50,345 nt of DNA from Chromera velia. Its lineage: Eukaryota > Sar > Chromeraceae. The notes under the pieces are model-generated. The model did no database searches. It worked only from the letters and a program-made list of their open reading frames with translations, and was not told the origin of the DNA. Shown here in pieces: positions 9,809 through 21,417 of this stretch. The stretch covers positions 1 through 50,345 of the forward strand of contig JAHBMJ010000331.1 in NCBI GenBank assembly GCA_018398765.1, given 5' to 3'. Each line of letters begins with the position of its first letter. The stretch's first letter is position 1. Made by a program: the position numbers and the translations under genes.

Positions 9809-12097
9809 TTAGAACCTCTCGTATTCTGCCCCGTTGGCAAGACGGAAGGAATACCCCTGGAATTGACCCACGACAGTTTGCTCGGCAGCAGGAAACTGCA
9901 CGGAAGTCTGCCTGGAAGTGAACTGCACAGGCTGAGGCTGGTGGATGGGGAGCGTCGGAGGCGGTGGGGGGGGGCGGAGGGTCGAGGAGGGGGGCCGAGA
10001 TAGGGGCGCGCAAGTCGAGCGAGTGGAAAGTGCGCAGAGGGGGGGGGAGCTTGCACGATGCTGAGGCTGTGGAGCGTTGAGAGTGGTGTTACACAGGAGT
10101 GGGAGGGGGGGTTCCTGAGTGTAGACAGCTTGGCAGTGTGGGGGGTGAGGAGGAGGGGGCGGGGGAGGAACACGGGGCCTCCTGGCTTCGTCTGTGGCTG
10201 NNNNNNNNTGGTCACCTGCGACTGCTCTGCCTGCCGCTACCTGGGAGCATGCGGCGATGGAGACACCAGAAAGCTGCGGCACCGGAAGGGCGAAAGAGGG
10301 AAAGGGAGGCGGAGGGGTGCCGGGGGGCGAATAGTCGGAGGAGGAGACGGAGATTGGGGAGGTAGCTCCCGTGGTTGCGGCAGCAGGGGACGACGAGACA
10401 GTGGAGTGACGAGTGGAGCACGAGTGAGGGGACTGCTGCTCAGCACTCGAAAAAGAGACGGTCTTGAGGGTGAACAGAGGGTGCTCAGCGGTGTCAGCAG
10501 CAAATGCCAACGTGTGGTTCTGAGAGAGGGGATAGTAGGAGTTCATATTCTGGACCTGAGAAGAGGAGGAGGAGAAAGACTCCTCACCCCACCCCCCATG
10601 ATCACGTCGGTGCCCCCCCCTTCTTCTTGTTGGTGCTCATCCCATTCTCCGTCTTCACTGTGTCCCATCTCCGCGTCATCCTCCTCATTCTCACCGTCTT
10701 TATCTTCTTCATCCCACTCCGATTCCTCCTCCTCCTCCCCTTCCCGCCCTGCTGCCCCAAAGAGCTCGACCAACTTCTTGTCCAACTCGTCTGTGGAGAT
10801 CTTTTCCTCCAGAGCGTCGTAGGGTTCCAGGAAGATGAAACATTTCAGGGGAGCTCTGCATGGCAAAAAAGAAAAAAAAAAGTCTCACAAAGAGGAGAGA
10901 GAGAGGGGCTGCCTGCTCACATGAATGTCATCATTTTATTTGTCCCACAAGCCAGAGAAACAGCAAAGAAAAGAAGTGGCGCGAAGGGGCGAATAAGCAG
11001 AAGAAGAAAAACACACCCAACAGTTTCTTTCCACACTGCGACACCAACAGGTGGACGCGAAAAAGAAGACGGCTGCACAGAGCGGAGTCACCAACTCAAG
11101 GACAAAAACAAAGAAACGAGTCACCGAGAGAGAAACAGATGGACAGGCTATACATTTCTTCTTCGCCCTTCTTTTTTTCATGTGAAGACAGATTTATGTT
11201 TCTTCTTCTCCCTCCCTTTCTTCATGGAACAACAGAAAAAAAGAAAGAAACAACAAAGACAAAAGAACAAAACGGCCAATGAGACAAGACAGAAAGAGTG
11301 ACAGGTAGACAGAAAGCCGAAGTAACTTACCCTCGATTCGTTGAGTTGACCAGAGTGAACTTCTTGCCATTCACCTCAAGCTTGCCGGAGTGATAAGTGA
11401 AACCCGAGAATCTCACCGTGGTCTTCACTTTGGGGTCGTTCTTAACTTGGTCCCATTTCTCGTCTGCAGGAGACTTGGCTTTCTGCCCCTCCGCTCTCGC
11501 TCTGCTCCCCTGGGCTTTGTTGATGGTCTTTGCTTGGAATGAATGCCATGCTTCCGTCTCGCCGTTCGTGTACTCCACAACGATGATGTCAAGGTCCTCC
11601 GTGACGATGAACAGCTCGTCGGTCGGGTACCGACCGTGCTTCTCCTTGAACGCTTCAGCATTCCTCTCCAACGAAGAGTTGTTCTTCGTTCGAGGCATAC
11701 CCTCGATCCTGTGCCTCTTGTTTCGCCCCTTGGGACACTCCTTTTCCATACAGAGACCCCACACGTGACGAGGAGACTTGAGAAGCATTTTCTTCAGCCT
11801 CTCCATGTTGATGACTGCGCCACGACGCAGAGCCTCTTGAAGCAGAGGCGCACATTCGGACAACTTCACCCTTTTCGGCGTCTTTCCGTGTGCTTCTCTG
11901 GAGAGAGTAGAGAGAACTCTATCGAAGTCTCGAGAGTTCAATTTCTTCAGAGAAATGGGACAGAATTTATCTGCTGATTTTCGGAGTGTCTGGCGGGCCT
12001 GCGCGGCAAGCGGATCTGTCGACACCCCCAGACGTGCCAGGTAGCACAGGAGCCGCATACCCAGACGCACAAACGTACTCACAGGCTGAATTGTCAT
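9809..12097 (-). CDS. Unrecognised protein: basic N-half, acidic middle, Pro/Ser-rich tail
   Basis: I read three segments on the minus strand: 12097-11331, 10855-10588 and 10555-9809 (about 593 residues, stop TAA at 9811-9809). The first intron (11330-10856) is convincing: a GTAAGTTACT donor, a TTTGCCATGCAG acceptor and matching phase 2. The second gap (GTGAGG...CTTCTCAG) is only 32 nt, so it may be a very short intron or a sequencing indel. The first 260 residues are Lys/Arg-rich, with a motif DELFIVTEDLDIIVVEY. Next comes FIFLEPYDALEEKISTDELD and a Glu/Asp-rich tract. The tail is Pro/Ser-rich and contains 8 Ns at 10201-10208. I recognise no family. The start is uncertain: the frame is open above 12097 to a stop near 12177, and an acceptor (CTCCTCCTCAG) at 12138 could feed an upstream exon. 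A possible upstream exon (SWKKVAGKLVHHVCIRTEEV) lies at about 12309-12215. Confidence 0.55.
10201..10208. other. Assembly gap of 8 Ns
   Basis: Eight undetermined bases lie inside the Pro/Ser-rich tail of the minus-strand gene. The true length here is unknown, so the reading frame across the gap cannot be trusted. Confidence 0.99.
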
Positions 12098-12819
12098 CCT
12101 GCTGATCGACTTTGTATGAAAAGAGACGACGAGGAGACTGAGGAGGAGACGGTGTTCGTACTTTTGATTCTCGATTTACACTCTCACAGTGAGGAGACAC
12201 GCACACACACGCAGGCGCAGGTAGGCGCGGATGGCACAGGATCTCTCATAACCTCTTCCGTACGAATGCAGACATGATGCACAAGCTTCCCGGCCACTTT
12301 CTTCCACGACTGAAACGGAAACGTGAGAATGGATCGAGGGCTTCTTCTAGGGGGGAGCCTCCCCGGCCCCGGCTCCCATGCACCCATGCATGCAGAAATT
12401 AAGGTCTGCATGCATGGAGTCCCGCGCGCCCCGCGGAAGTTTGCGGGAGAAAAGCCCACCATCATACACGTGGCCCCCGGAATGAGCCATCGCTTATACG
12501 GAGCATGCCGTGGCCACTAGCTGTGTGTTGTCGACAATTTGCCTTCGCCGTCTCCCTTGACAATTAACAATACTAAGCCGTCTCCCATTGTCTCCATTTA
12601 TCTCCCCCTCTAGGCAGTCAATGACAGTCAACCCGCTCCATTCAGCATCGAATAAGCTGGTGGATGTCTTTCCTCCGCTCAGCGTGCGAAGGTTTGCAAA
12701 GTGGTGCAGGAGGCTTTCTCAACTGAGGTCTTTGCATGTCTGCCTGTCGACATAGGCTGTAATAAAGTTACTTTTCGGTGACGTGTTCGGTTTTCTTTTT
12801 TGTTGTCCAACATACCAGA
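12098..12819. promoter_or_regulatory. Shared upstream region of two divergent genes
   Basis: About 720 bp separate the inferred start of the minus-strand gene from the ATG of lumazine synthase, so this interval could hold promoters for both. Two GCATGC palindromes lie about 24 bp apart at 12384-12416. No TATA-like box is clear. Part of the interval (12215-12309, minus strand) may be coding. Confidence 0.35.
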
Positions 12820-13178
12820 ATGATGTGTGGATCAGCTGTTGGCGTCTTTGTTTGGTTGTCTCTGCTCCTGGTTGCTGCTTCCCATCAGACCCTGAGCGGG
12901 TTCCTTTCGTCCTCGAGTTTGTTTCGATCTAGACATCAGAGACAGGGACAGAGACAAAGGCTCTGCATGGTTGCTCCCCAACAGGGGATCGCCTTCGACG
13001 CAGCGAAGCTGAACGGGACCGACTTGAAATTTGCAGTTGTCCGAACGCGCTGGAATTCGCAAATCACAGAACCGCTGCTCAACGTATGTCCACGAGGCCG
13101 CTGGAACCCGTCTCTTCCATGTCTTCTTTTGCGGTTACCTATACCTGTGTCCTCAGTCTCCCTGGGTGTGCGTGTGCG

Positions 13179-13250
<72 letters not shown>

Positions 13251-13910
13251 GTTTCGAAAAGAAAAAGAGGGAAAAAGGAAAAACAGAAGTCGTATTCGTC
13301 TGTCTGTACTGTCTGTCCGAAAAGAAAAGACGATATAGTCTGTCTGTGTGTACATGAGGAAGGGGAGGAAGAAGAAGAAACATGTAGTTTATCTGTGCAT
13401 GTTTTGTATGTGCGTATGTGTGTATAAATATGTGTGTGCAGGATGTGAAGAAGGCTCTGGTCGACGCAGGTGTGGACCCCGAGAACATTTTCGAGACGGA
13501 CGTGCCAGGGTCCTGGGAGCTTCCCATGGTCACCAAGTACTTAGCCTTTTCGCAGAAATTTGACGGCGTGATTCCGATCGGATGCCTCGTCAAGGGAGAG
13601 ACCTACCACTTCGAATACATCGCAGGAGCAGCCAGCGACGCCCTCATGCAGGTATGGATGGTAACTGTCGGTGGGCATGATTGCATGGTTCTCTCTTGTC
13701 CGTAGCACATCTGTGCGTGGAGGCAAGTTAACTGCCAGGATGAAAGGAAGGGCAAAGGCACTATGAAATCGCACGTCTCCTTCCCCCCCCTCTTTCCCAG
13801 CGTCCCGTCTCTTTCCTGCCTCCCAGTGTGGCCTTCCCTCCTCTCACCAGTCACTGCCTTCCTTCTTCGTCTGGACCCTCATGCAGGGAGGAATGCCCAC
13901 CCCTCCCTCT

Positions 13911-13969
<59 letters not shown>

Positions 13970-14807
13970 CTCCCCCCCCTGATCTTCGCAACACAAACAA
14001 AGAAAGAAACAAACAAACAGAGAAACAAACAAACAAACAGAGAAACAAACAAACAAACAAAGAAACAAACACACAAACAGAGAAACAAAGAAACAAACAA
14101 CGGATGCCCCCCATTTCTTCGATCACTCTGTCCTTCCTTTGATCGACTCTCCCCCCCCCCGCGTTCCCTGAATGGATTCTTCTTCCAGTGCCTTCTTCCT
14201 CACGAGTTGTCAACATGCCTTTTCTTTCTTTTTGAAGTCCCGGGCATATCCAAGATAGTTGCTCATCTGGTTTTTCTTGTGAGCCAACTCCTTGTCACTC
14301 ACTCACTCAGAGAATCAATCAATTTGCCTCCTCGTCCTTCATTCCTCCACCCAATTGTTCCAGAAAGGCATGTCTGTTCTTTTTTTCTCTTCTTTTTCAC
14401 GGAGGACAATAAGAGCTCGCGTGCCGTCGACCGCTCAACCAGGACGAACACAGCGAGAGCAGAGAAGGAAAAAGTTACTGAAAGAAAACATGCAGCGTCT
14501 CTGTTGTCTTCCTACAGCCAGCTGTGCCTGCATGCTCTAGAGGTCCTCCCCTTCTTTTCATCCCATGCATGCAGTTCTTTTCTGCCCTCCTTCCTCTCCC
14601 ATCCGTTCCCCCTCTCCCCCCCCCGTGTTGCCCTCACTCACTCCCTTTCTGACAGGTCCAGCAAAGCTCCGGGGTTCCGGTCACTTTCGGCATTCTGACC
14701 GTGGAGACTCTCGACCAGGCAATGGAGAGGGCGGACGGAGAGAAGAGCCACGGGTACTCGTGGTTGGTTCGACGGAGGGAGGTCTCTCTCTCTCTCTCTC
14801 TCTCTCT

Positions 14808-14874
<67 letters not shown>

Positions 14875-15425
14875 CATCACCTGTCGGAGTGTGCGGGTCG
14901 ATGGTCGGATCTTCGCTTCTTTTCTTTTTTTTTTCGATGCCTTTGAACCTAGAAGAGAGACGGAGGGGGAGAGAGAGCATCATGCACTTGCGTTGTTATC
15001 CTCGATCAAAGGCAGAACTTCAGCTGTGAATTTTGATGTCAGATTCTTCTCCCATTCAGTTGAGTTGCCTGGCTCCTTGTCATGTGCGACACCCACCCAT
15101 TCTGGAAATAAGTGTGGTGGTCCTCAATTGAATACCTTTGGGGCACATGTGTATGCATGCATGTTCGATCCACCGTCTCCTCCCCTCATTCATTCTCTTT
15201 TCTCCTTTTTCCTTCCCTCGCTCTATTCTTTCTTCTCTTTATTTATTTATTTCCTTCCGTGTGTGCAGGGGGCAAACGGCTGTCGAAATGGCGTTGCTGC
15301 GGCGCTGGGCAAGCGGGCGAAAGTCTACAAAGATGGGGTTCGGCGTCTCACCCGAATCTGCGGTCGCGGCGTCCCTGGCGGAGTGGGAAGGGAAGAAGAC
15401 GGACAAGGCCAAGTACCTCTTTTGA
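12820..15425 (+). CDS. ribH: 6,7-dimethyl-8-ribityllumazine synthase, plastid-type leader
   Basis: Four exons (12820-13083, 13442-13651, 14656-14753, 15269-15425) join in phase to 242 codons plus TGA. The enzyme condenses 5-amino-6-ribitylaminouracil with 3,4-dihydroxy-2-butanone 4-phosphate, the penultimate step of riboflavin synthesis. Family motifs are plain: VVRTRWNSQITEPLL near the N-end of the core, DVPGSWELP, then GCLVKGETYHFEYI with the catalytic-type His at about residue 144, and PVTFGILTVETLDQAMERA before GGQTAVEMA. Residues 1 to about 50 start with a hydrophobic signal-like segment (VGVFVWLSLLLVAAS), then a Ser/Arg/Gln-rich stretch without acids, as expected for targeting to a complex plastid through the ER. 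I chose the first Met of the MM pair. Splice sites are GT-AG: GTATGT, GTATGG and GTACTC donors, with TGTGTGCAG or CTGACAG acceptors. The introns carry large microsatellites. Plastid location is inference from the leader. Confidence 0.93.
13183..13248 (+). repeat. (TA)n(TG)n microsatellite in lumazine synthase intron 1
   Basis: An uninterrupted TA tract of about 32 bp passes directly into a TG tract of about 34 bp on the sense strand. It lies between the donor at 13084 and the acceptor at 13439-13441. Confidence 0.95.
13911..13967 (+). repeat. (AC)n(AG)n microsatellite upstream of lumazine synthase exon 3
   Basis: A compound AC then AG dinucleotide tract lies in intron 2. It is the reverse complement, in matching order, of the CT-then-TG tract downstream of exon 3 at 14782-14872. 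Confidence 0.95.
13990..14101 (+). repeat. (AAAC/AAAG)n tetranucleotide repeat
   Basis: About 110 bp of AAAC units are interrupted by CAGAG and AAAG variants, in intron 2 of the lumazine synthase gene. A purine-rich strand bias is obvious. Confidence 0.9.
14782..14872 (+). repeat. (CT)n(TG)n microsatellite downstream of lumazine synthase exon 3
   Basis: Two CT tracts separated by GTGT are followed by about 34 bp of TG. The tract starts 28 bp after the exon 3 donor (GTACTC at 14754). Confidence 0.95.
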
Positions 15426-17234
15426 TCGATCGAAGCATAGAGAAGCCGTGTAAATTCTTTCGTTCCGTGCCTTGTCAATTCTGTGCGGGGTATTTGTCCA
15501 AACGACTTTTTGATTCATTCGTGCATCTCTCATATGGTCGCAGGCAGTCAGACAAGCTAGCTCTCAGCATCCATATATTTTATTCATACTTCGTTTTGAA
15601 TCATATGAAAGTGCTTCAATTCAAGCAACATTGAAGTTGTTGAAAACTTGCAGAGACCGAGTCATAGATTGTTGAAAATCTAGTTGAAAATGAAGGTTGA
15701 ACATTATGTACAGCTTTTGGATACATCTAAAATACATTAAAATATCTAGATCCTGGTTGAATTAAGTATAAATCAAAGCGAACTGCTGTTATAAAGAACC
15801 GCACTGCCTCGTGCATTGCCGCCGAACGCTAGAGGCCTATTCATAAGCCGATAGTGATAGCGTATGATGATGATAATATGTTTTCATGTGTTAATACGTA
15901 TTATTACCTATATAAATAATGCAATACTGTTGAATATGCCGTCAATACATAAACATAATTTTTCTTACATAATTTAGTTGTTCAGTAACTGATCATTGAT
16001 GTTTTGGAGTTACATCCCAAACTTAGCAACGCCAGACCCCAAGCTATTGATAAGGCTTTGAGGGCAACCCAGAGCTCTAGCCAGAGCTAGACCCAGAGTA
16101 CACATTCATTGGGGGGGGGGGGATAAGAAAGCCCGTGCATGCCAAACAGATCGAAGATCATCGAACTTCAATTGAACCGTTTCAACTCGCATAATCAATG
16201 CAATGGAGCTTTTTTGGACACTTGGGCAGCGCTTTGAAGCCGTTTCTAGGTAAGACTGTGAAATTGAGCTCTTATCATATGAGTCTGATTCATGACTGTG
16301 TGCTACAGACTGCTGGTAGCTGACAAAGAGATTCTCTTTATCTAAACATACTCAGACGGTACTCAGGTAATCGCAGCTAAGTTTACTTTGAGGCACTCTG
16401 CTCTGGGGCGAGCAGTGAGAGAATTAATTGACATGGGAGTATATGTTTGCATAGCGTGTTTTGTAGCACTATATTGGAGCTGTTCTTATGCATTAAAGTC
16501 CGTCCTCAGAGTTGCACGTCCACTCAAACTCTGTGGTCAGTTTACGTCAGTTTGAAACAGACTGAAGCGGTGTTACACGATGTAGCACGATGCACAGCTA
16601 GAAGATTTTGTATGAGCTCGTAGGGGCTGTGTGTAAGTAGTAAACGATCGATGTTTTGAAATGATCAATATAAAAAAAATAAAGCTAGACATAAAGTAGA
16701 AGATCAGAGGTAGACAGTCCAAAAAAAGGTTAAAGCTGTAAGTTCCTGTATGTTCCCTCTCTTTAGTGTCTCTCCGGTCTACTCCGGTCTACTCCAGTCC
16801 TGTATCTGGCCCGTATGCATGTTCTTATGGCGGCAATGCGACATTTTTATTTACAATGCGAGACACTGAAGAGAGGTGATATCATCAAGCGCGGAGCCGT
16901 GCATGCATGCCCATGCCGAGCCAGCCATGCGTGCGTGCAATGCCGTGCATGCATGCAGGCGCGCGGAGCCTTGCCGAGCTCTCTGAGTGCCGAGTGGGAT
17001 ACCTCGGAAGCATTTCACCCAACGCGCGCGAACCTGGCAGTGCGTGGGAGACGCCTTTCTTGTGAACCTTGAGCCGTTGATTGAGAGTCGATGCGTAACG
17101 GATAAACGCATCAATCACATTACACCTGCCCAGGCGGCCACACGCCCGAAAGACAGAGTGGCGAGATCTGATTGCAAGCAGTCCCTGAGACCGCAAGCTG
17201 GTTCGATCTCCAGGAGACGGCAACTTCTTTCTCA
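15426..17234. other. AT-rich spacer between lumazine synthase and the giant gene
   Basis: From 15430 to about 16800 the DNA is AT-rich with no long open frame. A G11 run lies near 16110. From 16890 to 17234 composition shifts to GC-rich. This part carries repeated GCATGCATGC palindromes at 16900-16957 and probably contains the promoter and 5' leader of the giant gene. I see no TATA box or RNA gene. Confidence 0.6.
16898..16960. promoter_or_regulatory. TGCATGC palindrome cluster upstream of the giant gene
   Basis: GTGCATGCATGC occurs twice, at about 16900 and 16946, separated by related CATGCGTGCGTGC sequence, about 290 bp before the ATG at 17235. A role as an AP2-factor site is inferred from apicomplexan parallels. 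Confidence 0.3.
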
Positions 17235-20200
17235 ATGTCATCTCCTTCCGAAGCGGGAAGGGAGGAGCGTCCCGAGGAAGTGGAAGGTCTGACTGAATCG
17301 CAGGGTCATTCATTCGAGGTAGAAGACGGGATGGATGGGCACAGTGCAGGTGGAGATGCAGAAATGGAGGCACGAGATGACGTCCCCGGAAAAGACTCAG
17401 TCTGCGAGTCGGAGACGGGAGACGAGACAGCGAGAAAAGAGGAGGCACAAGTTTTGCAAGCGCCAGAGAACCAAGAGGCACCCAATCAGAATGCAGAGCA
17501 AGAGTGTCAACAAGCTCCAGCAGAGATGCCTGTGCCGACCCCTCAGATTCAAATCCGAACTCTTGTCATTGCACCCCGTCTCTGTGAGGGAGAGGAAGCG
17601 TATGTCTTCTTTGGCCCTCCTGTGGGAGACTGGGAGACGGAGGGCATGGTCATTCTGGAGAAGGAGACGGCAGAGCAGAACCAAGGGAGCGGGATGGAGA
17701 CGTTCTCTTGGCGGATTTCCTCTCCCGTCTCTGAAGTTCACGATAAGGCAGTTCCGTACAAGTACGTGAAGGTGCGCAAGGAGGGCGAAGAAAAGATTTA
17801 CGAGAGTCTGGGCACTGCCATTTCAAACCGTGTGCTCAGGTTTGAAAATGCAGACAGAACCCGGGAACATGAGATTTTGGATCCACCAATCGTGTGGTCT
17901 GACACGGACACCAAGGCGGAAGAGGGGCCTGTTCAGGTACATAGATTCTCTCTCGCTTTGCTTTCCTGAACTTGATTACCTCTTTCATTGAGGATTTTTA
18001 CCTCGCCATCCGTCTTCTTTTCTATTGTCATTTTTAGATCTCTTTCGATTTCACCGTCGACACTGTACCGGTGGGCCCAGAAGTGCCCCCCCTTGCTTCC
18101 GTACCTCTTTGCATGCAGCTGCAAATGTGCTCAAACACCCCCCTCCGTTCAACGCCATGTCTGCAGCTTCTCTGCCGTCTCTTCGGACTTCCCGATGAGG
18201 CCGCGGGAAGAGACGCAGGGGTGCGTTTGGCACTTCACGGTTGTGCAGTGATGTCACTTGCTCAGCGGTCGAGCAGCCGTCTCGTTCAGTCTGAGGAGAA
18301 GCTTTTGACCATTTCGGCAGAATCGAAATTTCTCGACGGCTTCATCGCTTTTCTGCGAAATCGGAGGGAGTCTGAACAGAACTCGGCATTTCCCTCTCAA
18401 GATTTGAGAAATTGTAAAGTTATGCTTTCCGGCATCGCGCAGAAGATCATTCTGGAGATTGAGCAGCGTGCGGTCTTCAGAGCGGCCGTCTCGTTTCCGT
18501 ACAGTCCAGGGTGCACTCCTTCATCTCCAGATTCGCCTGTGGGGTGTCTTCTGGGTCGTCTCTATGGACTTCTGCTCCTCGGGGAAAGGAAAATATTTTC
18601 TTCATTGAACGTGGAGTCCCTCCTGACCCTGTCGAGATCTCTTTGTCCATTTGCCGCAGTACGCCAAAAGGGTCTCTTAGGAGAGGGGGGAGAGAAAGAG
18701 AAAGAGGGCGCTGCAGTTCTCTTCCTCGAGACCCTCCAGGCAGAACTTGGTGAGAGGTTTGCGTTCATGCAGAGACAGGAACTGAAAAAAATGGTCGAAA
18801 CTCTCATATTAAAAGTGCATACTACGTCAAACCAGCCCGGCATCTCTGTCACTCTCTCGCAATTTACTCTGCGGCGACTCCTCCTTCGCACCACTTCCGA
18901 GGAGGGAGAAGACTTGAAGGCATGCCAACGCGTCGTTCAGGCCTCTGTGCAATCGTCACGAGGGGTCCGTGGGTGGGAGGGGGCTGGGGGCTCATATGGG
19001 AAAGCGGGTGACTTTCTGGGATGGCTGGGTGTGACTGGTGTGTGGACAGGGGAGGACGTTCGTCGATTCTGCTGTGGCGTGGGGTCCGCGGGGGCAAGCG
19101 TTGACTGGACGGGCGTAGTCGAGACTGTCAGAGGAGACTCTGTGTCACTGCGGTAAGTGGGTACGTCGCTGGATGGGTGGGGATAATCTTGTAAACACTT
19201 CGCGATGTGCGCGGGTTCATTTGTGGCGCCGCTTTAGAAGCCATCTCTTCTCCACTAGCAGCATTGCATAACCTTCGATCTTCTGTTCTTCTTTTCACCT
19301 TGTCTTCGCGGAAACCATTCCGTCTAGGAATGACCATACGATGTCTCCTCATGCGCTCTGCCCGCGTCTCTGCCTGCATTCAATTTGCATGCAGTTCTGT
19401 GGTCGCGTATCTCCTGTACTGCCGTCTCGCTTTCCCTCACCTCTGGGAGGGAGACGCCGGGGCAAGGCTGCATGCGGGTCTGTGCGTGGGTCTTCAGTCA
19501 GCAGGACCGGCAGCAGCGATATCGGCAGTGTGCGTGGCGATGCAGTTGAAGAATAAGGATGAGGTCCCGGCAGGCAGTTTTCCGGAGTTGTTGACGACGT
19601 GCTTGCGGGTACTTGATGGGTCCGTGTCCGCTGCCCTGTACAACAGGGAAGGAGAGAGGGGGGCGGAGGCGGTAGCCGAAGGTCTCCAGGTTGTTAGTGA
19701 TTGTGTGGCGGGACTGCTTCAGGTCGGTGACGATGATGAAGCGACGACATGGCACATCTGCCAGTATGCAGTCTGTTTGAAGGTGTAGGGGCTCTGGACA
19801 ATTAAAGTATGCTCTGTCTGTCTGTCTCTGTTCCTGCCTGTCTGCATGAAATTGCCTTTCGATTCCCTTTCTGGCTTCTCTTTCGGTTCAATTATCTCTC
19901 TGCCTTCCATTTCTCTCTCTAGCTTTTTTTTCTTCGTTCTTCGGTACGGTTCTTTTAATTCTCTCTCTGCCTTCCATTTCGGTCTTAATTCTTTTCGAGT
20001 GTCGGAGATTCATGCATGGTGTCACCAGGTGAGCCCCTTCTCCTTTGTCCTCCCTTCTCTTCTTCCCCGAACAGAATAGAAACCGGATCAAGGAAACACA
20101 TGTACGCATGCTTCTCTACTGTGCTCAATTGCAGAAGGAGTTCTCAGGTTTGTGGAAACGCGCATGCGATGTTCCCAAACCTGTGCTGCCGGGGTTGAGC

Positions 20201-21360
20201 TCGACAGCCGCTGTAGCATCCTGTCGTCAGGCACTAGAGACGGCGTTGTCGTTGTGCCGTTGTGTGGTGGCTGCTGTTGAGATGCTCCGGGGGTGCGGGT
20301 ATGCGGGGGGGCGTGCTGCAGATTCTCTGGCAGAAAGGGTCGTTGCTGAGTTGAAGAGCACTCTCGGGAAGAGGAAAGGAGGGGATGAGGGGGGGTTGGC
20401 CTCAATGAGCATGCTGAGGATCTCGGTGAACAGAGACAAGGCATTTCGGTATACCACTCTGTGCGCGACTCTCGTGCCTTTACAGTCAGACGGAGGAAAG
20501 GAAGCTGCAGACTTGACAAGGATCCGAAGTGCAGTGGGGCAGAGGTTTGCTGGCGAGCTGAGGGCTCTCCAGAACGAAGAAGCTCGGGTTCATGTTTTCG
20601 AACACGTACTCTCAGAGAGGGAGAAGGGGGACGTTTTCGCTTCCGAGGGAGCGAAGGACATTGTGGAAGCAGCAGAACAGGTGACGATGGAGACCCTTGA
20701 CTCTGCTTTGAGTACTGCAGGGGACACGGGGAACGAGAACATTCTGCAGAAGTTACTGGGCGGCTCTCTTCTCCAGAGGCTTGCAGGCGTCCTCTCAACG
20801 GTCATCGTGAGTCGAAAGATCAATTGACTAATTAGTTCTCACATCTTACTGGTATCTGACTCGATCGATCGTTGTCTCTCTGGGAGGAAGGGAGGGAGGG
20901 CCCCTCTCTTCTCGTCTCTTCTCTTCTCTTCTCCTCTTTCTCTTTTCCTCTCTTCTCTTCTCTTCTCTTCTCTTCTAGCGTCTGTTGTTCCCCTCTCATG
21001 TCCATCATGAGGCAGGCCAGTCGAGATAAAAAAGAGAGAAGGAGTGATCCTCTCCCCCCCTCCCCCCTCGTTTGAGTCTGCAGGAAAAGGGGTGGCCCCG
21101 AGAGGTTGCGTCTGCTGTCCTCCGTGGGACTACGGAGGGTCTGAGTGACGTTGTGCTGAAGCACGTGCTCTGGTGGCGCCCCCTCGGCGTCCTCTTCCGG
21201 TTCCTTCTCAACGACCAGAGCGAGAAAGGCCTCTCGAGTCTGCGCCAAAAGGTGGGGGGATGGGGGGTTTGGTTTGGGGGAGGTATTGTAAGGAGAAGAG
21301 GTTGATTGTGCAAACCTCCTTGAGTCCTGCTGGTGAGGCGCCACTCGGGCAAGAGAGATT

Positions 21361-21417
<57 letters not shown>

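Noticed and set aside
13086-13427. Open frames through the TA/TG repeat in lumazine synthase intron 1
   Set aside because: They translate a microsatellite (YIYIY, VCVCV) and lie between two well-supported exons.
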